A stretch of 64,000 nt of DNA from Ignavibacteriota bacterium (GTDB lineage: Bacteria > Bacteroidota > Ignavibacteria > UBA10030 > UBA6906): contig JADJHP010000006.1 in the NCBI GenBank assembly GCA_016707525.1, positions 186,001 through 250,000 on the forward strand. The letters are read 5' to 3'. The position numbers and the translations under genes are program-made. Every line of letters begins with the position of its first letter. Positions within the stretch are counted from its first letter, which is position 1. Under the pieces are notes generated by a model that worked only from the letters and a program-made list of their open reading frames with translations, was not told the DNA's origin and searched no databases. Below are positions 46,296-54,748 of this stretch, in pieces.

Positions 46296-48359
46296 ATGAA
46301 GAACATAGGCGTAGTTGTCCTCATCACACTGTTCCTTCTCGGCCTGGCACCGCAGGCGGCCCGGGCGCAGGGGTATGAGACCCAATGGATCTCGATCGGT
46401 TCGCTCCAGAACTGGTATGCGAACATGGGGGCCGAGATCGAGGAGGGACGTGTCAAGAAACAGCAGGATGGACTCCAGTGGGAGGCCATCTATGCGAACC
46501 AGGACATGCAGGCGGCAAAAGGGTTGTGGATCGGAGCGATGAATTTCCGCGACCCGGACGGCACCGTGTATCCCCACAAGGTGATCGGCGTCGGTCCGCG
46601 TTACGACGGCAAGAATGTCTTCACCCCCACGCTGTTCGAGTTGGTCGCGAAGATGGAAGCCCCCTCGGTGACCGTGGACGGGGTGAGCACGACCGGGCGG
46701 CTTGTGGACATCAAGCGTATCGATCCGACGATCCCCGGCGAGCGCATGATCGTCAATGAGCTGACGACCGCGCTCGGGCTCAAGATGACACGCAAGATCT
46801 ACGCGTTCAGCCAGCAGTACCATGACAATTACATCATCAGCGACTATCGTTTCACGAACACCTCGAGCGTGCGGCTGGATTCGGTGATGTTCTACTTCCA
46901 GTACCGTCTGGCCGTCTGTGCGACGACGCGGTACGTCATCGGCAATGCGACGGGGTGGGGCATCAACACGATGCTTGATGTGCGCGGTGATGGCCTCAAG
47001 GCCGACGTGGACGATGCGGTGAACGTGCCGGGCGTGTATACCGCGCCGCACATGCGGCTCCAGTATGTCTGGCACGGCAAGTATCCGTCGTTCACGCAGT
47101 ATGACAATCTCGGCGGCCCGATCTGGTCGCCTGCCTCGGTCGCGAACTACGGCGATCCGGCCGATTCGGTTGGTCGCCTGGGTGCCGCGCAATTCGTCGG
47201 TATCGGCACGATCCATGCGGACCGGTCCGCGGCGGACAGCACCGATGATCCGGCGCAACCGTCGACGACATCCTATGAAGGGTCGGACGAGGCCTTTGCC
47301 TCCGCCGATGCCGACATGTACAATGCGGCGCGCATGACGGCGAAGTACACGACGTGGATGCGCCGCGGCCATCGCGCCCCGCGCCATGCGGATGTCGTGG
47401 AGCCGACCGGCACCTTCAATGATCCCAAGGGCGATCCGGCGCTCGGGACGCCGGGCGGATTCTCGAATGCCAACGGGTATGGCCCGTACACGATCAACCC
47501 CGGCGAGGATGTCCATATTGTCATGGTCGAAGCAGTGGGAGCCCTGAGCCGCGAAAAGCAGATCTCGGTGGGGCGGAAGTTCAAAGCGGCGACGATCACC
47601 GCGAAAGCGAAGAACGACTCGGTGCTGACCGGGAAGGATTCGCTCTTCCAGACCATGCGCCGCGCGATCGCGAACTACAAATCGGGCTTTGCGTTGCCGC
47701 CCGCGCCGCTTCCGCCGAAGATCCTCACGGTCACGTCGGCCGGCGACAAGATCGGGCTCACATGGGACACGTACAGCACACCTGATCCCGCCCTCGCAGG
47801 GTTCCGCGTCTATCGCTCACTTGGCAAGACGGACGGTGAGTACACGATGCTGGCGCAGGTTCCGAAGACCGCACGCTCCTTCGACGATACCACCGCTCTC
47901 CGCGGCCGTGCATACTACTATTACGTCGTCTCCGTCGGTGATCCGGCGTTGAACACCGGTCAGGCACTCACGCCCGCCGGCGTCCCGCTCATGAGCAGCC
48001 GCTATCATACGCAGACCTACGAGCCGGCCTATCTGAAACGCGCCCCCGGCCTGGCGATGAGTGAGATCCGGATCGTGCCGAACCCGTACAGCGTCTCGGC
48101 GCCGTTGAAAACCCTCCGCTTCGATGGCGAGGGGGACAAGATAGCGTTCTTCAACATCCCGGGACAGTGCCGGATCCGTATCTTCACCGAGCTGGGCGAG
48201 CTCATCAAGGAGATCGAGCATCTGGACGGCAGCGGCGATGCCTACTGGAACTCCGTCACCTCTTCGAATCAGGTGATCGTCAGCGGCATCTATATCGTGG
48301 TCTTTGAGAACTTGCAGACGGGCGAGCGCATCATCAAGAAACTCTCCGTCATCCGTTAA
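46296..48359 (+). CDS. Exported protein with Fn3-like and PNPY-type C-terminal domains (cassette 3, gene 2)
   Basis: 687 residues from ATG 46296, with GAGGAAG upstream. Signal peptide ending ARAQ. The N-terminal 450 residues are beta-rich and differ from the other two cassette proteins, but include YIISDYRFTNTSSVRLDSVMF, an equivalent of their TNTS/TNKS...VYFG stretch. An Fn3-like domain follows (ILTVTSAGDKIGLTWDT...GFRVYRSLGKTDGEY). The C-terminal domain is RIVPNPYSV...CRIRIFTELGELIKEIEH...KLSVIR, the same PNPY class as in cassettes 1 and 2. Its TAA overlaps the next possible ATG (TAATG at 48357-48361). Function unknown. Confidence 0.8.
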   Translation: MKNIGVVVLITLFLLGLAPQAARAQGYETQWISIGSLQNWYANMGAEIEEGRVKKQQDGLQWEAIYANQDMQAAKGLWIGAMNFRDPDGTVYPHKVIGVGPRYDGKNVFTPTLFELVAKMEAPSVTVDGVSTTGRLVDIKRIDPTIPGERMIVNELTTALGLKMTRKIYAFSQQYHDNYIISDYRFTNTSSVRLDSVMFYFQYRLAVCATTRYVIGNATGWGINTMLDVRGDGLKADVDDAVNVPGVYTAPHMRLQYVWHGKYPSFTQYDNLGGPIWSPASVANYGDPADSVGRLGAAQFVGIGTIHADRSAADSTDDPAQPSTTSYEGSDEAFASADADMYNAARMTAKYTTWMRRGHRAPRHADVVEPTGTFNDPKGDPALGTPGGFSNANGYGPYTINPGEDVHIVMVEAVGALSREKQISVGRKFKAATITAKAKNDSVLTGKDSLFQTMRRAIANYKSGFALPPAPLPPKILTVTSAGDKIGLTWDTYSTPDPALAGFRVYRSLGKTDGEYTMLAQVPKTARSFDDTTALRGRAYYYYVVSVGDPALNTGQALTPAGVPLMSSRYHTQTYEPAYLKRAPGLAMSEIRIVPNPYSVSAPLKTLRFDGEGDKIAFFNIPGQCRIRIFTELGELIKEIEHLDGSGDAYWNSVTSSNQVIVSGIYIVVFENLQTGERIIKKLSVIR

Positions 48360-48382
48360 TGAACGAGCATCGGGGCCTTTCC

Positions 48383-49393
48383 ATGAGAACACAACGTGGT
48401 GTCGTGAGCTTCATCGCTCTGCTGTGCGTTCTGACGGCGATCGACGCTCCTGCGCAGCAGAAACTCGCGCAGACCGGTATGAAATTCCTGAATGTCCTGC
48501 CCGATGCCCGGGCCGCGGCCCTGGGCGAAGCGATGACATCGCTCGAAGGGCCGGCGTCATCCCTCTTCTTCAATACCGCATCGATGGGCCGGATGACCGG
48601 GCTGTCAAGCATGTTCGTCAGCCACACACAGTGGATCGCGGACATCAAGCATATGTATGCGGCCGCGGCGTTCAGCCCCTTCGATGGCGAGTACGGCGTG
48701 ATCGGATTCAACTTCCAGGCGGTCGATTACGGGGTCTTCGAAGAAACGATCCTATGGAACAACGATGCGGGGTATCTCGACCTCGGCACGTTCAAGCCGT
48801 CGGCGATCATGGTCGGCATCGGCTATGCACGTGCGCTGAACGACAAGTTCTCCGTCGGCGGGAACGTGAAGTATGTGCGGCAATCGCTGGGCGATGGCAC
48901 GAACGCTCTTGCTGCCAATGGCGACCCGGTGAAGGTATCCAATACGACCAGCGTCTTCGCCTTCGACTTCGGGATCCTGTACAAGACCGGGTTCAAGAGC
49001 CTGAACTTCGGCATGGCGATCCGCAATTTCGCGAAGGAGGTCATGTATCAGAAGGAAGGCTTCCAGTTGCCCTTGACCTTCAGGGTCGGCGTCTCGATGA
49101 ACGCGCTCGACTTGACGGATGCTGATCCCACGATGCACAAGTTCCTGATGGCGGTGGATGCCGAACATCCGCGCGACTTCGCGGAGCAGGTGCGGCTGGG
49201 CGGGGAGTATGTGTTCATGGATATCCTCTCCCTGCGGGGAGGGTATGTTTCGGGCGGCGATGAGTATGGGATGAGCTACGGCGTCGGGCTGAAGAAGGAC
49301 TTCGACGGCTTTGGGTTGAGCCTGGACTATGCGCGCACGCCGTTCGGGGTCTTCGGAGCCGTCAACCGGTTCTCGTTCCAGTTCTCTCTCTAA
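48383..49393 (+). CDS. PorV/PorQ-family outer-membrane protein (cassette 3, gene 3)
   Basis: 336 residues from ATG 48383, which gives a clean signal peptide (MRTQRGVVSFIALLCVLT...PAQ). An ATG at 48359 overlapping the preceding stop would add eight residues and is the alternative. Family signature: QTGMKFLNVLPDARAAALGEAM and SSLFFNTASMGRM; end FSFQFSL. WNPA is replaced by FNTA, so it is a more divergent PorV relative than the two others. It follows an exported PNPY-type protein directly, as in the other cassettes. Confidence 0.85.
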   Translation: MRTQRGVVSFIALLCVLTAIDAPAQQKLAQTGMKFLNVLPDARAAALGEAMTSLEGPASSLFFNTASMGRMTGLSSMFVSHTQWIADIKHMYAAAAFSPFDGEYGVIGFNFQAVDYGVFEETILWNNDAGYLDLGTFKPSAIMVGIGYARALNDKFSVGGNVKYVRQSLGDGTNALAANGDPVKVSNTTSVFAFDFGILYKTGFKSLNFGMAIRNFAKEVMYQKEGFQLPLTFRVGVSMNALDLTDADPTMHKFLMAVDAEHPRDFAEQVRLGGEYVFMDILSLRGGYVSGGDEYGMSYGVGLKKDFDGFGLSLDYARTPFGVFGAVNRFSFQFSL

Positions 49394-49446
49394 TATCCCG
49401 GGATACTGTACCACTGAGTTTGACGATCGATAACAGGACTGTTCGC

Positions 49447-50635
49447 ATGAAAACTCCAATGCTGAGAATCGCGGTCCCCGGGTTCGCACTGCTCTCCGTA
49501 CTGATGATGGCAGGGTGCAACGAGGAACCGCCTGCAAGCCTCTACAGCGACAACTATACAACGCGTCCGCAGCCGGTCGTGAGTACGCTGAACCCGGCCA
49601 CCACGGCGCTGGCGGGCGTCACCACCATCACCATCACCGGTACGAATTTCTCGGCGGTCGCCTCCGAGAATCAGGTGTACTTCGATGCGACGCCGGCCAC
49701 GATCCTGACGGCCGGCACGACGCAGTTGACCGTGCGCGCACCGAACCTGGTGAAGGATACCGTGCAGGTGCGGGTATCGGTGTACAAATCGGACAAGTAC
49801 AGCGAAGCCAGGCAGTATAAGCTGCTGGCAGCGGTCAGCGACTTCGGCGGGTTGGCCAAGACCGACGAGCCCTGGGCGGTCACGGCCGATGCGGCGGGGA
49901 ATGTGTATGTCTCCATTAGCGCATCGGGAGTGAAGAAGATCACGCCGGCGGGTGTGAAAACGGACTATGCCACGCATGCCGCGGGCGTCACGAAATGGTC
50001 CGCGATGAAGATCGGGCCTGGTGGCGTGCTGTACAGTGCCCGTATCCTGCGCGTCATCTACACGACGCCGGCAGGGGGGGGCACCGGCGATCTGGGTGAC
50101 CGGCAGCGCGATCGGCAATATCTATGATCTGGATTTCGATGCGCAGGGCAACTGCTGGGCGGGCGGGAACAATGCTTCGATCTACCGTGTGAAGCAGGAC
50201 AAAACGATCAAAGCCTTCCCGTTCACCTGCAATGCGCGTGCGATGCGCGTGTATAACGGGTATCTGTATGTCGGCGGCAAGGTGGACACCACGGAGGGCG
50301 TCTGGCGTGCACCGATCATCAGCGCCGACAGCCTCGGAGCGTTCGAACAGTACTACAATTTCAGCGCGTCCTATTCCGGCTCTGTGGTGAATGCGGTGAC
50401 ATTCGCTGCCGATGGCGACATGTACATCGGTACGGATGCGGCGGCGGCGGTGGTGATCGTGCATCCCACCAAGGCCGCCGAGCCGTTGTACCCGGGCCTC
50501 TTCAGTCCGACCACGCTGCTCTTCACCTGGGGCAAGGACGACGATATGTACCTGATCCGTTCGGTCAACACGCCGCAGCTGATCAAGTCAACGATGCTCA
50601 AGCCTGGCGCGCCGTACTATGGCGCCACATTGTGA
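49447..50635 (+). CDS. TIG-domain lipoprotein with propeller-like C-terminus, apparent frameshift at a G8 run
   Basis: From ATG 49447 (AGGA at good spacing) a lipoprotein signal (LLSVLMMAGC) leads into an IPT/TIG domain at about 40-125 (RPQPVVSTLNPATTALAGVT, ITGTNFSA, VYFDATPA). NHL-like blades follow (PWAVTADAAGNVYVSIS). At the run of eight Gs (50074-50081) the frame is lost and stops at 50127, while the blades continue in another frame (GNIYDLDFDAQGNCWAGG ... GATL) to 50635. Removing one G gives a continuous 395-residue protein. It sits 53 bases after cassette 3, so it may be a surface lipoprotein of that module. Confidence 0.78.
50074..50081 (+). repeat. Homopolymer run of eight Gs inside the TIG lipoprotein gene
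   Basis: The run is the position where the frame changes. Seven Gs would keep the protein in frame. Such runs can vary by replication or transcription slippage, and are also typical places for sequencing errors. Confidence 0.9.
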
Positions 50636-50673
50636 TACATAGTCCACACTCAACCAACAGAAAGGGTCACGTT

Positions 50674-52125
50674 ATGAAGGCAGTCTACACGGTTGTTCTC
50701 CTGATGCTGGTGGTGGCCGCGAGCGCATTCTCGCAGTCGCACACCTGGCAGCACATGGGGGTTTTCCCGCCGTCACATGGGGTCGTCGGTGACACGTTGT
50801 TCGGGAATGGTATGCATGGCCTTGCGGTCGATGGCGACGGCAAGATCTGGGCACAGCATTATTATGCCATCTCACGGGACAGCCTCCTCATTCCGAACTA
50901 CATGGCCGACAAGGACACCGCCGGCGGCGTGGATAGCATCGAAGCCCGCAAGATCACGGTGCGCGCGCTGTATTGCTTCAACCCCGACGGTACCCAGCCG
51001 GCATGGTCCCCGCTGAAGGTCCTCAACATGCCTGGCGGCAAGAAGGACACCATCGGCGGCTACTCGGTGTATGTGAAAGGTAAGCTGGTGTGGCATCCCA
51101 CGCTGAGCTCGCGCGGCGCCGGCGTGGGCCTGCGTGCCGACTGGCAGGGGAACATCTATGCCCTCTGGTTCAACAACGTCTACAAGATCGACCATAAGAC
51201 CGGTGACGTGATCAGCAAGTTCGTGGTCAATACGAATGGCAGTCTGGTCGCTCCGGGCGTGGATCAGGATGGGAACGTGTTCGTGAACCGTGTGGTCACG
51301 GACGGGTATCCGCTGTGGGTTCATGACAATTCCGGCAACTTCCTCCAGTACGCGCGTGATACCCTGCGGGGATTCTCGCGCGCCCTCGAGGTGAGCAAGG
51401 ATGGCAATGACATCTATTATGCCGGCTTCACGCTGCATACGATCATCCGCTACCGCAATTCCTCCGGGTCCGGCGTGCTCGGACCGTGGGACCAGGTGGA
51501 CAGCGTGATGAAGGGCTTCGACTGCGAATCGATCGTCTGGAATCAGAAGACCATGCAACTGTGGGCCTCTTCCGGTTCCTATAACGACCTGCCGAACCGC
51601 TACCCGGGTGTCACAACGACCCATGACCCCGCGGCATGGTATGCGTACAATCCCACGACCGGTCAGCTGACGGGCGAGAAGATCAATTGGGAGTTCGGCG
51701 TCGCGGCCAACGTCAACGAGCGTCCGCGTGGTATCGCGTTCAGCCCGGGCGGCGATACGGCCTATGCGTGCGTGTTCGGCGGCAACGCCGGTCCGCCTCC
51801 CGGCCTCCGCTGGTTCACGCGCAAGCTGACGAGCGTGGAACAGACGGAAAGCGCTATCCCGTCGGGCTATACGCTGTCGCAGAACTACCCGAACCCGTTC
51901 AACCCGTCGACCGAGATCCAGTTCACGCTTACAAAGAGCGGCATGACCACCCTGAAGGTGTATGACATGCTGGGCCAGGAAATTGCCACCCTTGTGAACG
52001 AACAGCTGAATGCCGGTACGTTCAAGTCGAAGTTCGATGCGTCACGCCTGTCGTCCGGGACCTACGTCTATGTCCTGACCTCGAACGGGACACGCCTCGT
52101 GAACAAGATGCTGCTCATGAAGTAA
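50674..52125 (+). CDS. Secreted NHL/propeller-like protein with class A sorting domain
   Basis: 483 residues from ATG 50674, with AAAGGG upstream. Signal peptide ending AFSQ. Blade-like repeats include MHGLAVDGDGKIWAQHYY, GLRADWQGNIYALWFNNV, APGVDQDGNVFVNRV and SRALEVSKDGNDIYYAG. The end is NYPNPFNPSTEIQFTLT...MLLMK. It lies 38 bases after the TIG lipoprotein and resembles the protein at 38374, which neighbours cassette 2. It is a likely surface beta propeller with an unknown ligand. A strong hairpin ends this transcription unit. Confidence 0.83.
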   Translation: MKAVYTVVLLMLVVAASAFSQSHTWQHMGVFPPSHGVVGDTLFGNGMHGLAVDGDGKIWAQHYYAISRDSLLIPNYMADKDTAGGVDSIEARKITVRALYCFNPDGTQPAWSPLKVLNMPGGKKDTIGGYSVYVKGKLVWHPTLSSRGAGVGLRADWQGNIYALWFNNVYKIDHKTGDVISKFVVNTNGSLVAPGVDQDGNVFVNRVVTDGYPLWVHDNSGNFLQYARDTLRGFSRALEVSKDGNDIYYAGFTLHTIIRYRNSSGSGVLGPWDQVDSVMKGFDCESIVWNQKTMQLWASSGSYNDLPNRYPGVTTTHDPAAWYAYNPTTGQLTGEKINWEFGVAANVNERPRGIAFSPGGDTAYACVFGGNAGPPPGLRWFTRKLTSVEQTESAIPSGYTLSQNYPNPFNPSTEIQFTLTKSGMTTLKVYDMLGQEIATLVNEQLNAGTFKSKFDASRLSSGTYVYVLTSNGTRLVNKMLLMK

Positions 52126-52181
52126 CGATGTCTCTTTACGGGAAACACCTCGTGGTCACACACGACAGATGATGCAAACAG

Positions 52182-52214
52182 CAGAGGCATCCGGCACAAC
52201 GCCGGATGCCTCTG
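52182..52214 (+). terminator. Probable hairpin terminator after the propeller gene
   Basis: A perfect 14-base stem: CAGAGGCATCCGGC (52182-52195) and GCCGGATGCCTCTG (52201-52214), loop ACAAC. No T tract follows, so it may act as a weak terminator or an mRNA-stabilising hairpin. Confidence 0.6.
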
Positions 52215-52298
52215 TGTCATATCGGTCCGCCCGGATGGACGTCGTGTGCGACGACGGACGGATCGTTTCCGAAACCGGTTTTGTAAGGGGCTGTATCC

Positions 52299-54677
52299 AT
52301 GTCCATGATCGTCCGCTGTACCGTTCTCGTCCTGCTGATGTCTCTGGTGTCCGGTGTGCTCTCTGCCCAGACGCCCCCCAAACGTGAATTCCGTGCAGCA
52401 TGGCTGGCCACGGTGGACAATCTTGATTGGCCGGTGCGTGGCGACACGCCGCAGAACCAGAAGAACCAGCTCCTCGTCCTGCTGGACGGGATGAAGGCGG
52501 CGGGTATCAACACCGTGATCTTCCAGGTACGCCCCGAATGCGACGCACTGTACGCATCACCCTATGAACCATGGTCGTATCATCTGACCGGCACCCAGGG
52601 GAGCGGGCCGTCGCCCTTCTATGATCCGCTGGAGTATGCGGTTCAGGAAGCACACAAACGGGGGATGGAACTCCATGCCTGGTTCAATCCGTACCGTGCT
52701 GAGAAGGCGATCAACAGGTATCCGCTCGCATCGAGCCACGTCTATGTGCAGCATCCCGATTGGATCCTGACTTTCCCGAGCTCCAATCTCCGCATCCTGA
52801 ATCCGGGCCTCGAACAGGTCCGCGAGTTCGTCGCCCGCGTGGCTGCAGACATCGTCCGCCGGTACGACGTGGACGGCATCCATGCCGATGACTATTTCTA
52901 TCCCTACAGTCCGATCATCTCCACCGAGGACGCAGCCACGTTCACGGCCTATCCCCGGGGTTTCACGAACATCGGGGACTGGCGGCGCGACAATGTGAAC
53001 CTGCTCATGAAGATGATCATGGACAGCGTGAACGTGATCAAGCCCTATGTGAAATTCGGCATGAGTCCATTCGGCATATGGAAGAACGGCGTCCCCCCGG
53101 GGATCACCGGGCTTGATGCGTACGGCTCCATCTATGGCGATGCGATCGCCTGGCTGCACCAGAAGAGTGTGGACTACCTGACACCGCAGTTGTATTGGAA
53201 GATCGGCGGGAGTCAGGACTACCTGAAGTTGAGCGCCTGGTGGGCCGACTCCTGTGCACGGAACGGGCGGCATCTGTACCCCGGGCTCGCTTCCTACAGG
53301 ATGTCGTCCGGCTCCGGCGATTGGCCGGCGTCCGAGATCCTCTCGCAGGTCCGCGTGAACCGGGGAAATGCGAAGATCCAGGGCGAGGTCTACTTCCGGG
53401 CGGCACTGGGCCTCATCGAGAACACCAAAGGATTCGCCGATTCGCTGCGGTTGGGGATGTACAGCAGCCCGGCGCTCCTGCCACAGATGATGTGGAAGGA
53501 TACCATCGCGCCCTTCATGCCGCGCAATATCCGGTATGAGAAGATCTCCCCATCCGCCCCTGCCGCGATCCTCTGGGACCTGCCCCTCAGCGCGCCGGAT
53601 GGCGATTCGGCGAAGCGGTATGCCGTGTACCGGTTCAACCATACTCCGTCGCTCCCGGCCGAGCTCGCCGATCCACGGAATATGGTCGATGTGGTCGGGG
53701 CGCGTTCGTTCACACCACCGACCCCGCCACCGGGCGGCCCGTACTCGTATGTCGTCACGGCGCTCGACAGGAATTACAACGAGAGTGAGCCGAGCAGCAT
53801 CCTGCTTATCGGCGCCCCGGCCGTGCCGGTGCTCGCCAGCCCCGGCCCGCTTGCCATCGAGATGCCGGAGAGCCTTACCGTGCGCTGGAAGTCCGATCCA
53901 CTTGTTGCGTCCTCTCACGTGCAGGTATCGCTGGATTCCGCCTTCGCCGGGACGCTCATTGTGAACGACTCGACGGTCACCGACACCGCGCGGGTGGTTC
54001 GCGGCTATCCGGGTCTGACGGCGGTGCACTGGCGTGTGCGCGCACGGAACGCGGCGGGCGCTTCGGCCTTCTCCGCACCGCGCGTGTTCTACGGCGGCTT
54101 CCCTGCAGTGGCTCTGGGCGTGTATCCGCCGAACTCCGCGCTGGATATTCCGACCAGCGCGGCGCTCCGCTGGGGCGCGGCGCCGGCGGCCACATCGTAT
54201 CGTGTGCAGGTCGCCCTCGCAACCACGTTCGCTCCTGCGCTTGTCGACACCGCGGGTCTCGTGGATACGACGTTCTCCCCCGTCGGGATGCAGAATTACA
54301 AGATCTACTTCTGGAGGGTGAAGGCGACCAATACCTTTGGTACCAGCGATTGGTCGATCGCGTACCGCTTCCGCACGGTCCAGGCGACCGGTGTTGAAGA
54401 GGAAGAGTTCCCATCCGAGTACACACTCGCGCAGAATTATCCGAATCCCTTCAATCCGGTCACCACGATACGGTTCACGGTCCCGCGGTCGGGATATGTG
54501 CGCCTGAATGTGTTCGATCTGCTGGGCAGGGAAGTCGCGTCGCTGGTGGACAGCGAACTGCCGGCCGGCGCATATGCCGTGCAATGGGATGGGTCCGGTG
54601 CGGCGAGCGGGATGTATGTCTACCGTATGCAGGCAGGTGATTTTGTCCGGATTAATCGTATGTTATTATTGCGTTGA
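52299..54677 (+). CDS. Secreted GHL10-type glycosyl hydrolase-like protein with class A sorting domain
   Basis: 792 residues from ATG 52299, with AAGGGG upstream. Signal peptide ending VLSAQ. A GHL10 (DUF187, YngK-like) TIM barrel covers about 28-370: KREFRAAWLATVDNLDWP, INTVIFQVRPECDALY, GMELHAWFNPYRA, YDVDGIHADDYFYPY (conserved Asp pair) and FGMSPFGIWKNG. Two Fn3-like domains follow, the second with SAALRWGAAPAATSYRVQ. The end is NYPNPFNPVTTIRFTVP...MLLLR. Some relatives act on glycans with 1,4-anhydro or uronic-acid parts; the substrate is not established here. It stands 71 bases before the recycling operon. Confidence 0.87.
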   Translation: MSMIVRCTVLVLLMSLVSGVLSAQTPPKREFRAAWLATVDNLDWPVRGDTPQNQKNQLLVLLDGMKAAGINTVIFQVRPECDALYASPYEPWSYHLTGTQGSGPSPFYDPLEYAVQEAHKRGMELHAWFNPYRAEKAINRYPLASSHVYVQHPDWILTFPSSNLRILNPGLEQVREFVARVAADIVRRYDVDGIHADDYFYPYSPIISTEDAATFTAYPRGFTNIGDWRRDNVNLLMKMIMDSVNVIKPYVKFGMSPFGIWKNGVPPGITGLDAYGSIYGDAIAWLHQKSVDYLTPQLYWKIGGSQDYLKLSAWWADSCARNGRHLYPGLASYRMSSGSGDWPASEILSQVRVNRGNAKIQGEVYFRAALGLIENTKGFADSLRLGMYSSPALLPQMMWKDTIAPFMPRNIRYEKISPSAPAAILWDLPLSAPDGDSAKRYAVYRFNHTPSLPAELADPRNMVDVVGARSFTPPTPPPGGPYSYVVTALDRNYNESEPSSILLIGAPAVPVLASPGPLAIEMPESLTVRWKSDPLVASSHVQVSLDSAFAGTLIVNDSTVTDTARVVRGYPGLTAVHWRVRARNAAGASAFSAPRVFYGGFPAVALGVYPPNSALDIPTSAALRWGAAPAATSYRVQVALATTFAPALVDTAGLVDTTFSPVGMQNYKIYFWRVKATNTFGTSDWSIAYRFRTVQATGVEEEEFPSEYTLAQNYPNPFNPVTTIRFTVPRSGYVRLNVFDLLGREVASLVDSELPAGAYAVQWDGSGAASGMYVYRMQAGDFVRINRMLLLR

Positions 54678-54748
54678 TTCTGTGTCATTGCCGGAACAGC
54701 CAATGGATCTCCCTGTCATGTTTCATGTCCAGGCCGAAAGGGTCATCT

